DNA of 64,000 nt from Gemmatimonas sp. (lineage in GTDB: Bacteria; Gemmatimonadota; Gemmatimonadetes; Gemmatimonadales; Gemmatimonadaceae): the NCBI RefSeq assembly GCF_021298855.1, contig NZ_JAJTHI010000022.1, forward strand, positions 1-64,000, in the 5' to 3' direction. The notes beneath the pieces were generated by a model, which was not told where the DNA came from, did not search any database, and saw nothing but the letters and a program-made list of their open reading frames with translations. The position numbers and the translations under genes are program-made. Below are positions 43,965-52,197 of this stretch, piece after piece. The number at the start of each line of letters is the position of its first letter. Within the stretch, counting starts at the first letter, position 1.

Positions 43965-44941
43965 CGCGGCGCCTGGTGTCGTGCGCGTGGCTGGGGATCG
44001 CCGCGTGCACGACCCCCGCCCCGACCGGCGCGTGGCGCGAGGAGCGCGCCGTGGTGGTGGTCGACGACAGTACCACCCTCGTGGGGGCGCTCATGCGGCC
44101 GGCGTCATCCGCCCCGGCCGCGGCGGTGGAGCCGCGCGTCCCGGGGGTACTGCTCATTGGTGGCTCCGGGCCGCAGGATCGTGACGGCACGCGGGTGGAA
44201 CTGTCGGGCTACGCTCCGTGGCGTGAACTGAGCGAATCGCTGGCCGCGGCGGGGATGGCCGTGCTGCGCCTCGATGATCGTGGCACCGGCGAGTCGGGCG
44301 GACGGTTCGCGGGCGCGACCACGGATGACTTTGCCCGCGACGCGGCCGCAGCCGTGCGCTGGCTGCGCGCGCAGCCGGCCATCGACCGCGCGCGCATTGG
44401 GCTGGTGGGGCACAGCGAGGGCGCGGTGGTGGCGCTGCTCGCGGCACGGGCCGATCCGGCCCTTGCGGCCCTCGTGCTGCTGGGCGCCCCGTCCCGACCC
44501 GGGCGCGACATCGCACGCTGGCAGCGGCAACAGCTCGTGAGCAGCGATCTCGCACGGTGGCCTGGCGAGGCGCATACGACGGTGCTCGCGGCGGCCGATG
44601 CCGAGGCGGAGCTGCTGGCCGCCGCGGACCCGTGGCTGCGCCGCTGGTTTGCGCTGGATCCGCGCGAGGTGGCGGCCACGGTACGCCAGCCGGTCCTGCT
44701 GCTGCACGGGGACACCGATCGCCAGGTACCGCCGGCGCAGGCCGACGAGCTCGCACGCGCGTTGCGCCGCGGGGGAACACGACCGGTGGAGGTGCGACGG
44801 TTTCGCGACACCGACCACTTGTTGCTCCCCGATCACGACGGCGAGCCCGAGGGGTACGTGCGCCTCGGCGACCGGCGGGTGCGCCGCGAGATTCTCGCCG
44901 CCACCACACATTTTCTCTCTGTTCACATGCCGCCGCGCTGA
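43922..44941 (+). CDS. Alpha/beta-hydrolase lipoprotein (dienelactone-hydrolase-like)
   Basis: 339 residues. The Arg-rich N-terminus and hydrophobic LVSCAWLGIAAC form a lipoprotein signal. The hydrolase fold shows GVLLIGGSGPQDRDG, RLDDRGTGESGG, the nucleophile elbow GLVGHSEGAV, LLLHGDTDRQVPP with the acid, and DTDHLLL with the His. The triad therefore looks complete. It is probably an envelope esterase or peptidase-like hydrolase of unknown substrate. The ATG overlaps nfo by 43 bp; an alternative GTG lies at 43976, but it would shorten the signal. Confidence 0.82.
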   Translation: MPHAPARARRRGALTRRLVSCAWLGIAACTTPAPTGAWREERAVVVVDDSTTLVGALMRPASSAPAAAVEPRVPGVLLIGGSGPQDRDGTRVELSGYAPWRELSESLAAAGMAVLRLDDRGTGESGGRFAGATTDDFARDAAAAVRWLRAQPAIDRARIGLVGHSEGAVVALLAARADPALAALVLLGAPSRPGRDIARWQRQQLVSSDLARWPGEAHTTVLAAADAEAELLAAADPWLRRWFALDPREVAATVRQPVLLLHGDTDRQVPPAQADELARALRRGGTRPVEVRRFRDTDHLLLPDHDGEPEGYVRLGDRRVRREILAATTHFLSVHMPPR

Positions 44942-44968
44942 GCGGGCGGTGCGCCGCGAGCGCGCGTT

Positions 44969-45070
44969 TCAGAGGGGAAACGGGGCGCGCCGCGACGAAA
45001 AAATCCGCGCGTCAGAGGGGAAAACGGAGAAAAACGGCAAATATTCGACGTTTTTCAGAGGGAAAACGAC
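44969..45070. repeat. Three direct repeats at 43-bp spacing upstream of the SWIB gene
   Basis: TCAGAGGGGAAA-type motifs start at 44969, 45012 and 45055, exactly 43 bp apart, close to four helical turns. A- and T-tracts between them make the region AT-richer than its surroundings and possibly curved. The third copy ends ten bases before the likely -35 box of the SWIB gene. This suggests phased binding sites for a regulator. Confidence 0.7.
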
Positions 45071-45080
45071 AAATCCACTA

Positions 45081-45108
45081 TTGCGCGACCAAGGTGTGAT
45101 TGTAGTTT
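45081..45108 (+). promoter_or_regulatory. Candidate promoter of the SWIB/H1-like gene
   Basis: TTGCGC at 45081-45086 and TAGTTT at 45103-45108 are separated by 16 bp, giving a plausible sigma-70-type promoter. The leader would be about 90 bases before the CAGGAG ribosome binding site. Confidence 0.45.
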
Positions 45109-45205
45109 GTGCGCGTCCGCGAAGCGCGTCCCGCCTTCGCGCGATCTGTCGAGATCATCCGGTTGCTCGACGCGACCTACACGGTCACCACTCTCAGGAG
45201 ACGAC

Positions 45206-45640
45206 ATGGCCGCTGCGAAGAAGTCCGCGAAGAAGGCTGCTCCCAAGAAGGCCGCCAAGAAGGCTGCCCCGAAGAAGGCCGCGCCCAAGAAGGCGGCCGC
45301 GAAGAAGGCTCCGGCCAAGAAGGCCGCGACCAAGGCGGCGCCCAAGAAGGCGGCCGCGAAGAAGGCCCCGGCCAAGAAGGCCGCCAAGCGCGCGCCGAAC
45401 CCGGCCTTCATGAAGCCCCTCACGCCGAGCGCCGAGCTCGCGGCGATCGTCGGTGACAAGGGCCTGCCGCGCACCGAAGTCGTGAAGAAGCTCTGGGCCT
45501 ACATCAAGAAGAACGGCCTCCAGGATCAGAAGAACAAGCGCCAGATCAACGCCGACGACAAGCTCAAGAAGGTGTTCGGCGGCAAGAGCTCGGTCAGCAT
45601 GTTCGACATGACCAAGCTCGTTTCGAAGCACCTGTCGTAA
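45206..45640 (+). CDS. Histone H1-like Lys/Ala-rich tail fused to SWIB domain
   Basis: 144 residues from ATG 45206 with CAGGAG six bases upstream. Residues 1-64 are repeats of [18 protein letters not shown], like eukaryotic H1 tails, and should bind DNA. Residues 68-144 form a SWIB/MDM2 domain ([61 protein letters not shown]). SWIB proteins in bacteria are presumed chromatin or topoisomerase-associated proteins; the combination suggests a nucleoid-associated protein. Strong ribosome binding site, phased upstream repeats and a strong terminator suggest high expression. Confidence 0.93.
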   Translation: MAAAKKSAKKAAPKKAAKKAAPKKAAPKKAAAKKAPAKKAATKAAPKKAAAKKAPAKKAAKRAPNPAFMKPLTPSAELAAIVGDKGLPRTEVVKKLWAYIKKNGLQDQKNKRQINADDKLKKVFGGKSSVSMFDMTKLVSKHLS

Positions 45641-45666
45641 CCCACGACCGGCTGCACTCGTACGAC

Positions 45667-45700
45667 CAAGGGGCGCGTCCGGATCCGGACGCGCCCCTTG
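45667..45700 (+). terminator. Strong hairpin terminator after the SWIB gene
   Basis: A perfect 34-bp palindrome (arms CAAGGGGCGCGTCC, centre GGATCC) starts 27 bp after the stop codon. It is followed by TACATTT, a weak T-run. Confidence 0.75.
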
Positions 45701-45765
45701 TACATTTCGGTTGGTTCGCCGTCCGCCCCGCCGGGCGCCTCCGTGGAACACCTACCCGCACACCC

Positions 45766-46575
45766 GTGGCCTCGAAGAAGTCCGCCTCCTCCCGCAGTGG
45801 CAGCGCCGTCTCGGCGCTTCGCGCCGGCAAGTCCGCCGGCAAGTCCGCCGGCGGGTCCGGCCACGGCCCCTCCCTGTGGGAGAACACCAAGGCCGTCCTG
45901 TTCACGGTGGCGGTCTTCCTCGTGGTGCGCACGTTCCTGCTCGAGGCCTATCGCATCCCCTCGGGCTCCATGATCCCGACGCTGCTCATCGGCGACTGGC
46001 TGTTCGTGAACAAGCTGGCGTACGGCCCGCACGTGCCATTCACCGCCATCAATCTGCCGGGCTACGACGACCCCGAGCGTGGCGATGTCGTGGTGTTCGT
46101 GTCGCCCAATCAGGTGGACCAGCCGGACGACCCCACCCCCACGCTCGTGAAGCGCCTGGTCGCCGTGGGAGGTGATACCGTGTGGATGCGCGGCGGCCTG
46201 TTCTATCTCAACGGCCTCCCCCAGCGACAGGGATTCGCCGCGTCGCAGAACCCCAAGGGGGATGGCGGATTCTCGCACCCGCTGTTCCTGTGGCAGAAGC
46301 CGTTCGAGGTGAAGGGCACCGCGGCCGGCGATCCGCCCGCTCAGCCGACACTCGACGATTGGGGGCCGCTCGTCGTGCCACCGGGGATGCTGTTCATGCT
46401 CGGCGACAATCGCTACGACTCGAAGGACGGCCGCTACTGGGGGTTCGTGCCGCGCGAGAATGTGCGCGGGCGCCCGGTCTTCGTGTACTACTCGTATCGT
46501 GCCGACGAAAGCGATCGACCGCTCCCCTTCCTCACCGACATTCGGTGGGGACGCATTGGCGACATCATCCGGTGA
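45766..46575 (+). CDS. lepB: Signal peptidase I
   Basis: 269 residues from GTG 45766. A Ser/Lys-rich cytoplasmic N-terminus precedes one membrane helix (AVLFTVAVFLVVRTFLLEAY). Catalytic Ser in IPSGSMIPTL, catalytic Lys in LVKRLVAVGGD, and the conserved box MLFMLGDNRYDSKDGRYWGF are all present. It cleaves signal peptides of exported proteins on the periplasmic side of the inner membrane. The N-terminal extension is unusually basic and low in complexity. The esterase gene follows 7 bp downstream. Confidence 0.96.
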   Translation: MASKKSASSRSGSAVSALRAGKSAGKSAGGSGHGPSLWENTKAVLFTVAVFLVVRTFLLEAYRIPSGSMIPTLLIGDWLFVNKLAYGPHVPFTAINLPGYDDPERGDVVVFVSPNQVDQPDDPTPTLVKRLVAVGGDTVWMRGGLFYLNGLPQRQGFAASQNPKGDGGFSHPLFLWQKPFEVKGTAAGDPPAQPTLDDWGPLVVPPGMLFMLGDNRYDSKDGRYWGFVPRENVRGRPVFVYYSYRADESDRPLPFLTDIRWGRIGDIIR

Positions 46576-46582
46576 TGCGCGC

Positions 46583-47587
46583 GTGACCAGCCCGTGGGGC
46601 CGCCTGCGGGGCGTGTGCCAGGTCGTGGCAGCGCTCCTGGCAGCCGGGGCGGCGGCCCTGCCGGCGCAGTCCACACCGGGAACCGTCGTCACGGATACGC
46701 TGTGGGCGCAGTCCCTCGGCACCCGCAAGGCGCTCACGGTGTACCTGCCGCCGTCGTATGGACGCAGCGCGGCCACCCGCTACCCGCTGCTGGTGTACCT
46801 GCACGGGCTGGGCGGCAGCGAGCGCGACTGGGTCACGGCGGGACGGTTGCCGCAGGTGATGGATTCACTCATTGCCGTCGGCTTCCCGGAAGCGATCGTC
46901 GCCATGCCCGACGGGGACGACGGCTGGTATACCACATGGGCGTCGCTCCCCGACGCGGGGTGTGCGGCCGATACGGCGCGCCGGGAGCCGGCTGCCAGTT
47001 ACTGCGTGCCGTGGCCACACTACGACGACTACATCGCGCGCGATCTCGTGGCGCACCTGGATCGTCGCTACCGCACCCGGGGCACCCCCGACAGCCGCGG
47101 CATTGCCGGGCTCAGCATGGGCGGCTACGGTGCCCTGACGCTCGCCCTGTCGTACCCCGACGTGTTTCGCGCTGCGGCCAGCCACTCGGGTGTCCTGTCG
47201 CCGCGGCTGCGGGTCGGTGCCGTGCCGACCGACTCCGCGCGCTACGCCACCACGCTCGCCGAACTCGCAGCCGCGGCGCGCCAGCTGTGGCCCTCGCAGC
47301 GCCCGGCGTTCGGCACCGACACCCTCTCGTGGCGGGCCCGTGACCCGCAGCAGCTGGCGGCCCGCCTGCGGGCCCGCGTGGAACGCGGTGACGCGCGCTA
47401 TCCCGCGCTCCAGTTCGACAGCGGCGTGGACGACGTCTGGGCGCCACACAACCGCGACTTCGCCGCCTCCCTTGCCCGCCTGGGGGTGCCGCACCGGTAC
47501 ACGGAGTACCCGGGCGCGCACACCTGGAGCTACTGGCGCACGCACGTGCCGGAGAGCCTGGTGTTCCTGCTGGGAGCGGTGCGATAA
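46583..47587 (+). CDS. Exported esterase (esterase D / PHB-depolymerase-like alpha/beta hydrolase)
   Basis: 334 residues from GTG 46583, right after lepB; the track start lies within lepB. A signal peptide ends near ALPAQS. The fold follows the esterase D family: YPLLVYLHGLGGSERDW with the oxyanion region, nucleophile elbow GIAGLSMGGYGAL, an Asp in FDSGVDDVW, and His in YPGAHTWSYWRTH. Substrates of relatives include carbohydrate esters, siderophores and trehalose mycolate-type esters; here unknown. No ribosome binding site is visible, so translation may be coupled to lepB. Confidence 0.86.
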   Translation: MTSPWGRLRGVCQVVAALLAAGAAALPAQSTPGTVVTDTLWAQSLGTRKALTVYLPPSYGRSAATRYPLLVYLHGLGGSERDWVTAGRLPQVMDSLIAVGFPEAIVAMPDGDDGWYTTWASLPDAGCAADTARREPAASYCVPWPHYDDYIARDLVAHLDRRYRTRGTPDSRGIAGLSMGGYGALTLALSYPDVFRAAASHSGVLSPRLRVGAVPTDSARYATTLAELAAAARQLWPSQRPAFGTDTLSWRARDPQQLAARLRARVERGDARYPALQFDSGVDDVWAPHNRDFAASLARLGVPHRYTEYPGAHTWSYWRTHVPESLVFLLGAVR

Positions 47588-47591
47588 CGAC

Positions 47592-47676
47592 GCGGGGGAC
47601 CCACGCGCGATCGCCTACGCGCTGGCACGGACGCGCTGGCAGGGACGCACTGGCAACCACGCGTTGGCACGGACGC
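47592..47676. repeat. Left arm of 85-bp inverted repeat
   Basis: Pairs with the reverse complement of 47856-47940 at 67 of 85 positions by hand count. It consists largely of degenerate 14-bp units of the type GGACGCGCTGGCAG. No gene lies between the arms. Confidence 0.8.
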
Positions 47677-47749
47677 TGAGGGGACGCAGGCGCCCACGCG
47701 GGCCTGTACGCGGGGCAACGACGGGCGACGAGCCTTCGGCCGTCGCGGC

Positions 47750-47869
47750 GTTGGTGCCCGCGTTGGTGCCCGCGTTGGTGCCCGCGTTGGTGCCCACGTT
47801 GGTGCCCGCGTTGGTGCCCGCGTTGGTGTCGGCGTCGGTGTCGGCGTCGGTGCCCGCGTCGGTGCCAAC
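47750..47869. repeat. 12-bp tandem repeat array (about 10 units)
   Basis: About ten units of GTTGGTGCCCGC and close variants (GTCGGTGTCGGC) lie in the loop and start of the right arm of the 85-bp inverted repeat. The region 47588-48002 carries no supported gene. Confidence 0.9.
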
Positions 47870-47940
47870 GCGTCCCCGCCAACGCGTCCCCGCCAACGCG
47901 TCCCCGCCAACGCGTCCCCGATCGCGCGTAGTCCCCCCGC
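47856..47940. repeat. Right arm of 85-bp inverted repeat with 14-bp tandem units
   Basis: Four near-identical 14-bp units (GCCAACGCGTCCCC) followed by 13-bp units containing GCGTAGTCCCCCC, the latter continuing to about 47960. The arm is the inverted partner of 47592-47676. Confidence 0.85.
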
Positions 47941-48002
47941 GTAGTCCCCCCGCGTAGTCCTCCCCGCGCCCGAGAGGGCCTAGCGCCCCCCCTCCCCGCA
48001 CG

Positions 48003-48008
48003 TAGCTT
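48003..48008 (+). promoter_or_regulatory. Candidate -10 element for the small membrane protein gene
   Basis: TAGCTT sits seven bases before the ATG at 48016, implying a very short leader. No matching -35 box is evident. Confidence 0.35.
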
Positions 48009-48015
48009 CACCCGA

Positions 48016-48504
48016 ATGTCCCGTTTTTTTCCGCGCGACGTGATCCACTGGGGTGAGGAAAAGCTTCACCCCCTGCGCGCCTTCGCCATCCGCACCGTGG
48101 AACCAGCCGGCATTACCGGGCTGGTGCTGCGCGGGTGGCGTGCCGTCATCCTCGGCAGCGGGAGCTGGCTGTTCTTCATCATCGGCCTGACGCTGGGCGT
48201 GCTCTTCCTCTGCGGCATGCTCACCTGGCACCTCGGCAACTATCCGGTACGCCGCTGGCCGCTGCGCGCCCTGGCCTTTTTCGTCATCGAGTTCGCCGTG
48301 GAAATGGGGATGAGCTCCGTGCTCATCGTCCTCGGACGCGAGCGCTATGGCTCCCAACTCGCCGGCTGGGGGGACTGGTGGGCCATGGCCGGCCAGACGC
48401 TCTGGCAACGCGGCCTCACCATCGCGCTCTTCGCCCTCATCCTCGCGGTCGTCGTGCAGATGGTGCGGAAGGCGGTCGACCAGCGGTCGCCGGCCACTGG
48501 TTGA
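48016..48504 (+). CDS. Small membrane protein of unknown function
   Basis: 162 residues, not recognised. Three hydrophobic segments are visible: LFFIIGLTLGVLFLCGMLTW, LRALAFFVIEFAVEMGMSSV and GLTIALFALILAVVVQMV. The N-terminus is amphipathic and basic. It lies between the long inverted repeat and an M24 peptidase gene 51 bp downstream on the same strand. Base composition matches its neighbours. Confidence 0.7.
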   Translation: MSRFFPRDVIHWGEEKLHPLRAFAIRTVEPAGITGLVLRGWRAVILGSGSWLFFIIGLTLGVLFLCGMLTWHLGNYPVRRWPLRALAFFVIEFAVEMGMSSVLIVLGRERYGSQLAGWGDWWAMAGQTLWQRGLTIALFALILAVVVQMVRKAVDQRSPATG

Positions 48505-48555
48505 AAGCAAGCCCTGCTGTTGAACCAACTCCATCGCCACACGGACCTCGTGACC

Positions 48556-49989
48556 ATGCGCTCCATCGTCGTCGCCCTCGCGCTGCTCGCTCCGCTCGCC
48601 GCGCACGCCCAGCCCATCGCCTTCCCCGCCACGCCCGGCGCGCGCACCAGCGGGTCGCCGGCGGCCGACTCGCTGCGCCCGTTCGGGTTGCTGCGCGACC
48701 AGGCGATGCAGCAGCAGAAGTGGTTCGAACTGCGCATGGAGCGGACGCTGCCCCTGCTCATGCGCCGCGAGGGCGTCGACATGTGGGTCGTCCCCATGCG
48801 CGAGTACAACGAGGACCCGCTCTTCAAGGCCATCACGTCGCCCACCACCTTCGCCGCGCGTCGGCGCACCATCTACGTCTTTTTCGATCGTGGCCCGCAG
48901 CAGGGCATCGAACGCATCGCGCTGGGCGGCACGTCGCAGGGGAACGTCTTCAAGGCCGTGCGCAGCATGAAGCCGGTGGCGCAGCCTGCGGCCGGCAGTC
49001 GTGAGAACTCACGGCAGGCCGAACTGTGGGGTGATGAGCAATGGACCGTGCTCAAGCAGGTCATCGAGGAGCGCAAGCCACGGAAGATCGCCATCAACAC
49101 GTCACGTACCTTCGCCTTCGCCGACGGGCTCTCGAGCGGGGAGAAGGAGGGGATGCTGGAGGCGCTCGGCGCGCCGTGGACCTCGCGCATCGTGAACGCC
49201 GAAGCGCTCGCGGTAGACCTCATCGCCGCGCGTCAGCCGGAAGAGGAGGCGGCCTTCCGTGAGCTCAATCGCGTGGCGTGGGAGATCATCACCGAGGCGT
49301 TCTCGAACAAGGTCATCACCCCCGGGGTCACCAGGACCGATGACGTGGTCTGGTGGATGCGCCAGCGTCTGGCCGACCTTGGGCTCTCCACCTGGTTCCA
49401 GCCCAGCGTGGAGATCCAACGGGCCTTCGGGAGCCCGGAGCTCGTGGGGGTCAACCCCACCATCCTGCCGGGCGACATGCTGCACTGCGACTTCGGCGTC
49501 ACGGCGATGGGGCTCAACACCGACACCCAGCACAATGGGTACGTGCTCAAGCCGGGCGAGACCGACGTGCCGGCGGGGCTCAAGAAGGCGCTCGCCAACT
49601 CCAACCGGCTGCAGGATATCACCGTGGAGGAGCTCAAGCCCGGGCGCACGGGGAACGAGGTCCTCAAGGCGGTGCTCACTCGCATGAAGGCGGAGGGGAT
49701 CGACGGCACCGAGTACTCGCACCCGATCGGGTTGCACGGACACGGGGCGGGCGCGCTGATCGGTCTCTGGGACTACCAGGACGGCGTCCCCGGTCGCGGC
49801 GACCACAAGATCATCCCCGGCATGTGGTACTCCATCGAGCTGCAGGCCACCACCCCGGTGCCGGAGTGGAACAATCAGCAGGTGCGGTCGGCGCAGGAGG
49901 AGGACGTGATCATCGACGCGAGCGGCAAGGTGCGGTGGGCGTTCGGGCGTCAGGCCACGTATCATCTGGTCAGGCCGCCGCTCAAGTAA
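48556..49989 (+). CDS. Exported M24 family metallopeptidase (Xaa-Pro aminopeptidase-like)
   Basis: 477 residues from ATG 48556, giving a clean signal peptide (MRSIVVALALLAPLAAHAQP); TTG 48520 of the track is less likely. A creatinase-like N-terminal domain precedes the pita-bread domain. The five metal ligands are visible: Asp in LHCDFGV, Asp in LNTDTQ, His in LHGHGAGALIG, Glu in YSIELQ, and Glu in QEEDVII. It probably removes N-terminal residues before proline or processes a related substrate in the periplasm. Confidence 0.9.
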   Translation: MRSIVVALALLAPLAAHAQPIAFPATPGARTSGSPAADSLRPFGLLRDQAMQQQKWFELRMERTLPLLMRREGVDMWVVPMREYNEDPLFKAITSPTTFAARRRTIYVFFDRGPQQGIERIALGGTSQGNVFKAVRSMKPVAQPAAGSRENSRQAELWGDEQWTVLKQVIEERKPRKIAINTSRTFAFADGLSSGEKEGMLEALGAPWTSRIVNAEALAVDLIAARQPEEEAAFRELNRVAWEIITEAFSNKVITPGVTRTDDVVWWMRQRLADLGLSTWFQPSVEIQRAFGSPELVGVNPTILPGDMLHCDFGVTAMGLNTDTQHNGYVLKPGETDVPAGLKKALANSNRLQDITVEELKPGRTGNEVLKAVLTRMKAEGIDGTEYSHPIGLHGHGAGALIGLWDYQDGVPGRGDHKIIPGMWYSIELQATTPVPEWNNQQVRSAQEEDVIIDASGKVRWAFGRQATYHLVRPPLK

Positions 49990-50008
49990 CCGGCCGGTGG
50001 TGCGCCGG

Positions 50009-50023
50009 GTGTCATCCTGACAC
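50009..50023. promoter_or_regulatory. Inverted repeat upstream of the polyamine operon
   Basis: GTGTCA-TCC-TGACAC lies 50 bp before the first gene of the SPFH/SpeD operon. It is symmetric and placed where an operator would be. Confidence 0.4.
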
Positions 50024-50073
50024 TTTCCGGCGGCGTTGTCGTAGGGGCTGCTACACCTGAACCAGGAGCTTCC

Positions 50074-51090
50074 GTGGCGCTGGGCGATTTCCTCCGCAAG
50101 CAATTCATCGATGTCATCCAGTGGACCGAATCCGGTCCCGGGGTGCTCATGTACCGCTTCCCCATGCGGGACATGGAAATCCAGAGCGGTGCCCAGCTCA
50201 CGGTGCGGGAATCGCAGTTGGCGCTCTTCGTGAATGAGGGGCGTGCCGCCGACGCCTTCGGTCCCGGGCTGCACACGCTGGTGACGCAGAACCTGCCGCT
50301 GCTCACGAACCTCATGAACTGGGACAAGATGTTCCAGTCACCGTTCAAGAGCGACGTCTACTTCTTCTCCACCCGTCAGCAGACCGGACAGCGGTGGGGA
50401 ACGCAGCAGCCCATCACCATTCGCGATCGCGAGTTCGGCGCGGTGCGCCTGCGCGCGTTCGGCATGTATGCGTTCCGCGTGGCCAATCCCGCCGTGTTCC
50501 AGCAGACGGTGGGTGCCACCGATGCGGAGTACACGGTGGCGCAGATCGAGCCCCAGCTGCGGAACGCCATCATTGCCGGCTTCACCACGGCGTTCGCCAG
50601 CGCAAACGTGCCGTTCCTCGACATGGCCGCCAATCAGGCGCAGCTCGCCACGCAGATTGCGAGCGGCGTGGCGCCCGCCTTCGAGCAGTTGGGCCTCCGG
50701 CTCGAGTCGTTCACCGTCGAGAACCTGTCGCTTCCGGAAGAGCTGCAGAAGCGTCTCGATGAACGCATCTCGATGAACATGATCGGCGACATGCGCACCT
50801 ACGCTGCGTATCAGGCGGCGCAGAGCATTCCCATTGCGGCGGCCAACGAAGGGGGCATGGCGGGGCTGGCCGCCGGCATGGGCGCCGGTGTCGGGCTCGG
50901 CGGGGCGATTGCCGGCGCCATCGTGGGCGGAATGCAGGCCCCCGGTGCGCCAGGTGGTGCGGCCCCGCCCACGCGCATGGCCACTCCCGTCGAGCCGTCG
51001 GCCGACAGCAAGTTCTGCATCAACTGCGGCACTCGGCTGCCGTCCATCGCCAAGTTCTGCTCCGCCTGCGGCACCGCGCAGGGAAGCTGA
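50074..51090 (+). CDS. SPFH-domain protein with C-terminal zinc ribbon (YdjI/virion-core type)
   Basis: 338 residues from GTG 50074 with AGGAG six bases upstream. The SPFH/YdjI-type domain spans about residues 20-235 (TVRESQLALFVNEGRAADAF, FGMYAFRVANPAVF, LRLESFTVENLSLPEELQ). A Gly/Ala-rich hydrophobic stretch (GLAAGMGAGVGLGGAIAGAI) may associate with the membrane, and a four-Cys zinc ribbon ends the protein (CINCG and CSACG). Such proteins scaffold membrane assemblies. First gene of a run of eight plus-strand genes that includes SpeD, DUF4178, DUF350 and a spermidine-synthase-like protein. Confidence 0.88.
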   Translation: MALGDFLRKQFIDVIQWTESGPGVLMYRFPMRDMEIQSGAQLTVRESQLALFVNEGRAADAFGPGLHTLVTQNLPLLTNLMNWDKMFQSPFKSDVYFFSTRQQTGQRWGTQQPITIRDREFGAVRLRAFGMYAFRVANPAVFQQTVGATDAEYTVAQIEPQLRNAIIAGFTTAFASANVPFLDMAANQAQLATQIASGVAPAFEQLGLRLESFTVENLSLPEELQKRLDERISMNMIGDMRTYAAYQAAQSIPIAAANEGGMAGLAAGMGAGVGLGGAIAGAIVGGMQAPGAPGGAAPPTRMATPVEPSADSKFCINCGTRLPSIAKFCSACGTAQGS

Positions 51091-51123
51091 GCGCACGGCC
51101 AGCCTCCCTTGCTGCCGTTCAGC

Positions 51124-51546
51124 ATGACGACCTCTCCTGTGGGTGAAGAGTGGATCGTGGAGGCGCTCGGCTGTGTGCCCGAGCGCCTGGCCGATCCCGC
51201 CACGCTGCGCGCGCTCTTCGGCGCCATCGTGGCCGATCTGGCATTGCATCCGGTGGGCGAGGCGCTGTGGCACCAGTTCCCGGCGCCCACCGCCACGGCC
51301 GACGGTGATGCCGGGGAGGCCGGGGGGATCACCGGGCTCCTCATGCTCGCCGAGTCACACCTGACGGTGCACACGTTCCCGGAGCACGGGTCGGCCTGCC
51401 TCAACCTGTTCTGCTGCACCCCGCGTGCGGCGTGGGATTGGGAGGCGCGGCTGCAGGCGCGGCTGGGCGCCACGGTCGTTCACGTGCGCCATGTGGCGCG
51501 CGCGTACGCGCCGGAGCCTGGCGCCGCCGGCCTGACGCGCTCGTGA
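51124..51546 (+). CDS. speD: S-adenosylmethionine decarboxylase proenzyme
   Basis: 140 residues from ATG 51124. The processing and catalytic site ESHLTVHTFPEHG is intact: the Ser after Glu becomes the pyruvoyl group after self-cleavage. The His five residues later and a Cys twenty residues later match the His68 and Cys83 positions of characterised bacterial class 1 enzymes. Decarboxylated AdoMet is the aminopropyl donor for polyamine synthesis. The stop overlaps the next start (GTGA). Location in a membrane-protein operon, not with arginine or ornithine decarboxylase, suggests a specialised role. Confidence 0.9.
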   Translation: MTTSPVGEEWIVEALGCVPERLADPATLRALFGAIVADLALHPVGEALWHQFPAPTATADGDAGEAGGITGLLMLAESHLTVHTFPEHGSACLNLFCCTPRAAWDWEARLQARLGATVVHVRHVARAYAPEPGAAGLTRS

Positions 51547-52187
51547 CGGCACCGCAGGCGCACAGCGCCACCTGCCCCAACTGCGGCGCACCCGTGCGCT
51601 TTCTGTGGGCGCAGGCCGTGCAGACCACGTGTCCCTACTGCCGCAGCCTGCTCGTGCGCCGCGACCTCGCGCTCGAGCGCGTGGGACTGCAGGCCGACTT
51701 TCCCGTGACGGGCTCGCCCATTCAGATCGGCACCGCGGGGCGCTGGCGTGGCCAGTCGTTCGTGGTGGTGGGGCGTCTCACGTATGGGTGGGAGCGGGGA
51801 CGCTGGAACGAATGGCACTGTCTGCGCGACGACGGATCGAGCGCGTGGCTTTCCGATGCGCAGCTGGAGTACGCCATGACCGTGCAGGTGCACCCCGACG
51901 GCCGCATGCCGGAGCAGCGCAATGTGCTCGTTGGCGATGCCTTCACGTGGGGGGATGGGCGATACGAGGTGGCCAATATCCTCGAGGCGCACTATCTGGG
52001 CACCGAGGGTGAACTGCCCTTCACCACGTTCGCCAAAGGCAACAGCACGTTCGTCGACCTGGTCAGCGACGATGGGCGCTTTGCCACCGTTGATGGTACG
52101 GAAGTGCCGCCGCTGCTGTATCTGGGGGAGTACGTGTCCTTCGACGACCTCGCCATGACGCAGTTGCGCGACTTCGAAGGCTGGTGA
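51543..52187 (+). CDS. Zinc-ribbon DUF4178 protein (first copy)
   Basis: 214 residues from GTG 51543, overlapping speD by 4 bp; the track start at 51432 lies inside speD. Residues 10-37 form a zinc ribbon (CPNCG and CPYC). The rest is a beta-rich DUF4178 domain with GRWRGQSFVVVGRLTYGWERG, WNEWHCLRDDGSSAWLSDAQ and LLYLGEYVSFDDLAM. There are no membrane helices. DUF4178 proteins co-occur with DUF350, SpeD and spermidine-synthase-like genes; their biochemical function is not known. Confidence 0.85.
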   Translation: MTAPQAHSATCPNCGAPVRFLWAQAVQTTCPYCRSLLVRRDLALERVGLQADFPVTGSPIQIGTAGRWRGQSFVVVGRLTYGWERGRWNEWHCLRDDGSSAWLSDAQLEYAMTVQVHPDGRMPEQRNVLVGDAFTWGDGRYEVANILEAHYLGTEGELPFTTFAKGNSTFVDLVSDDGRFATVDGTEVPPLLYLGEYVSFDDLAMTQLRDFEGW

Positions 52188-52197
52188 GCGCCCCACC

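Noticed and set aside
47190-47957. ORF through the 12-bp repeat array with Val-Pro-Ala repeats
   Set aside because: Out of frame within the esterase gene and then only repeat-encoded low-complexity sequence; no start signal.
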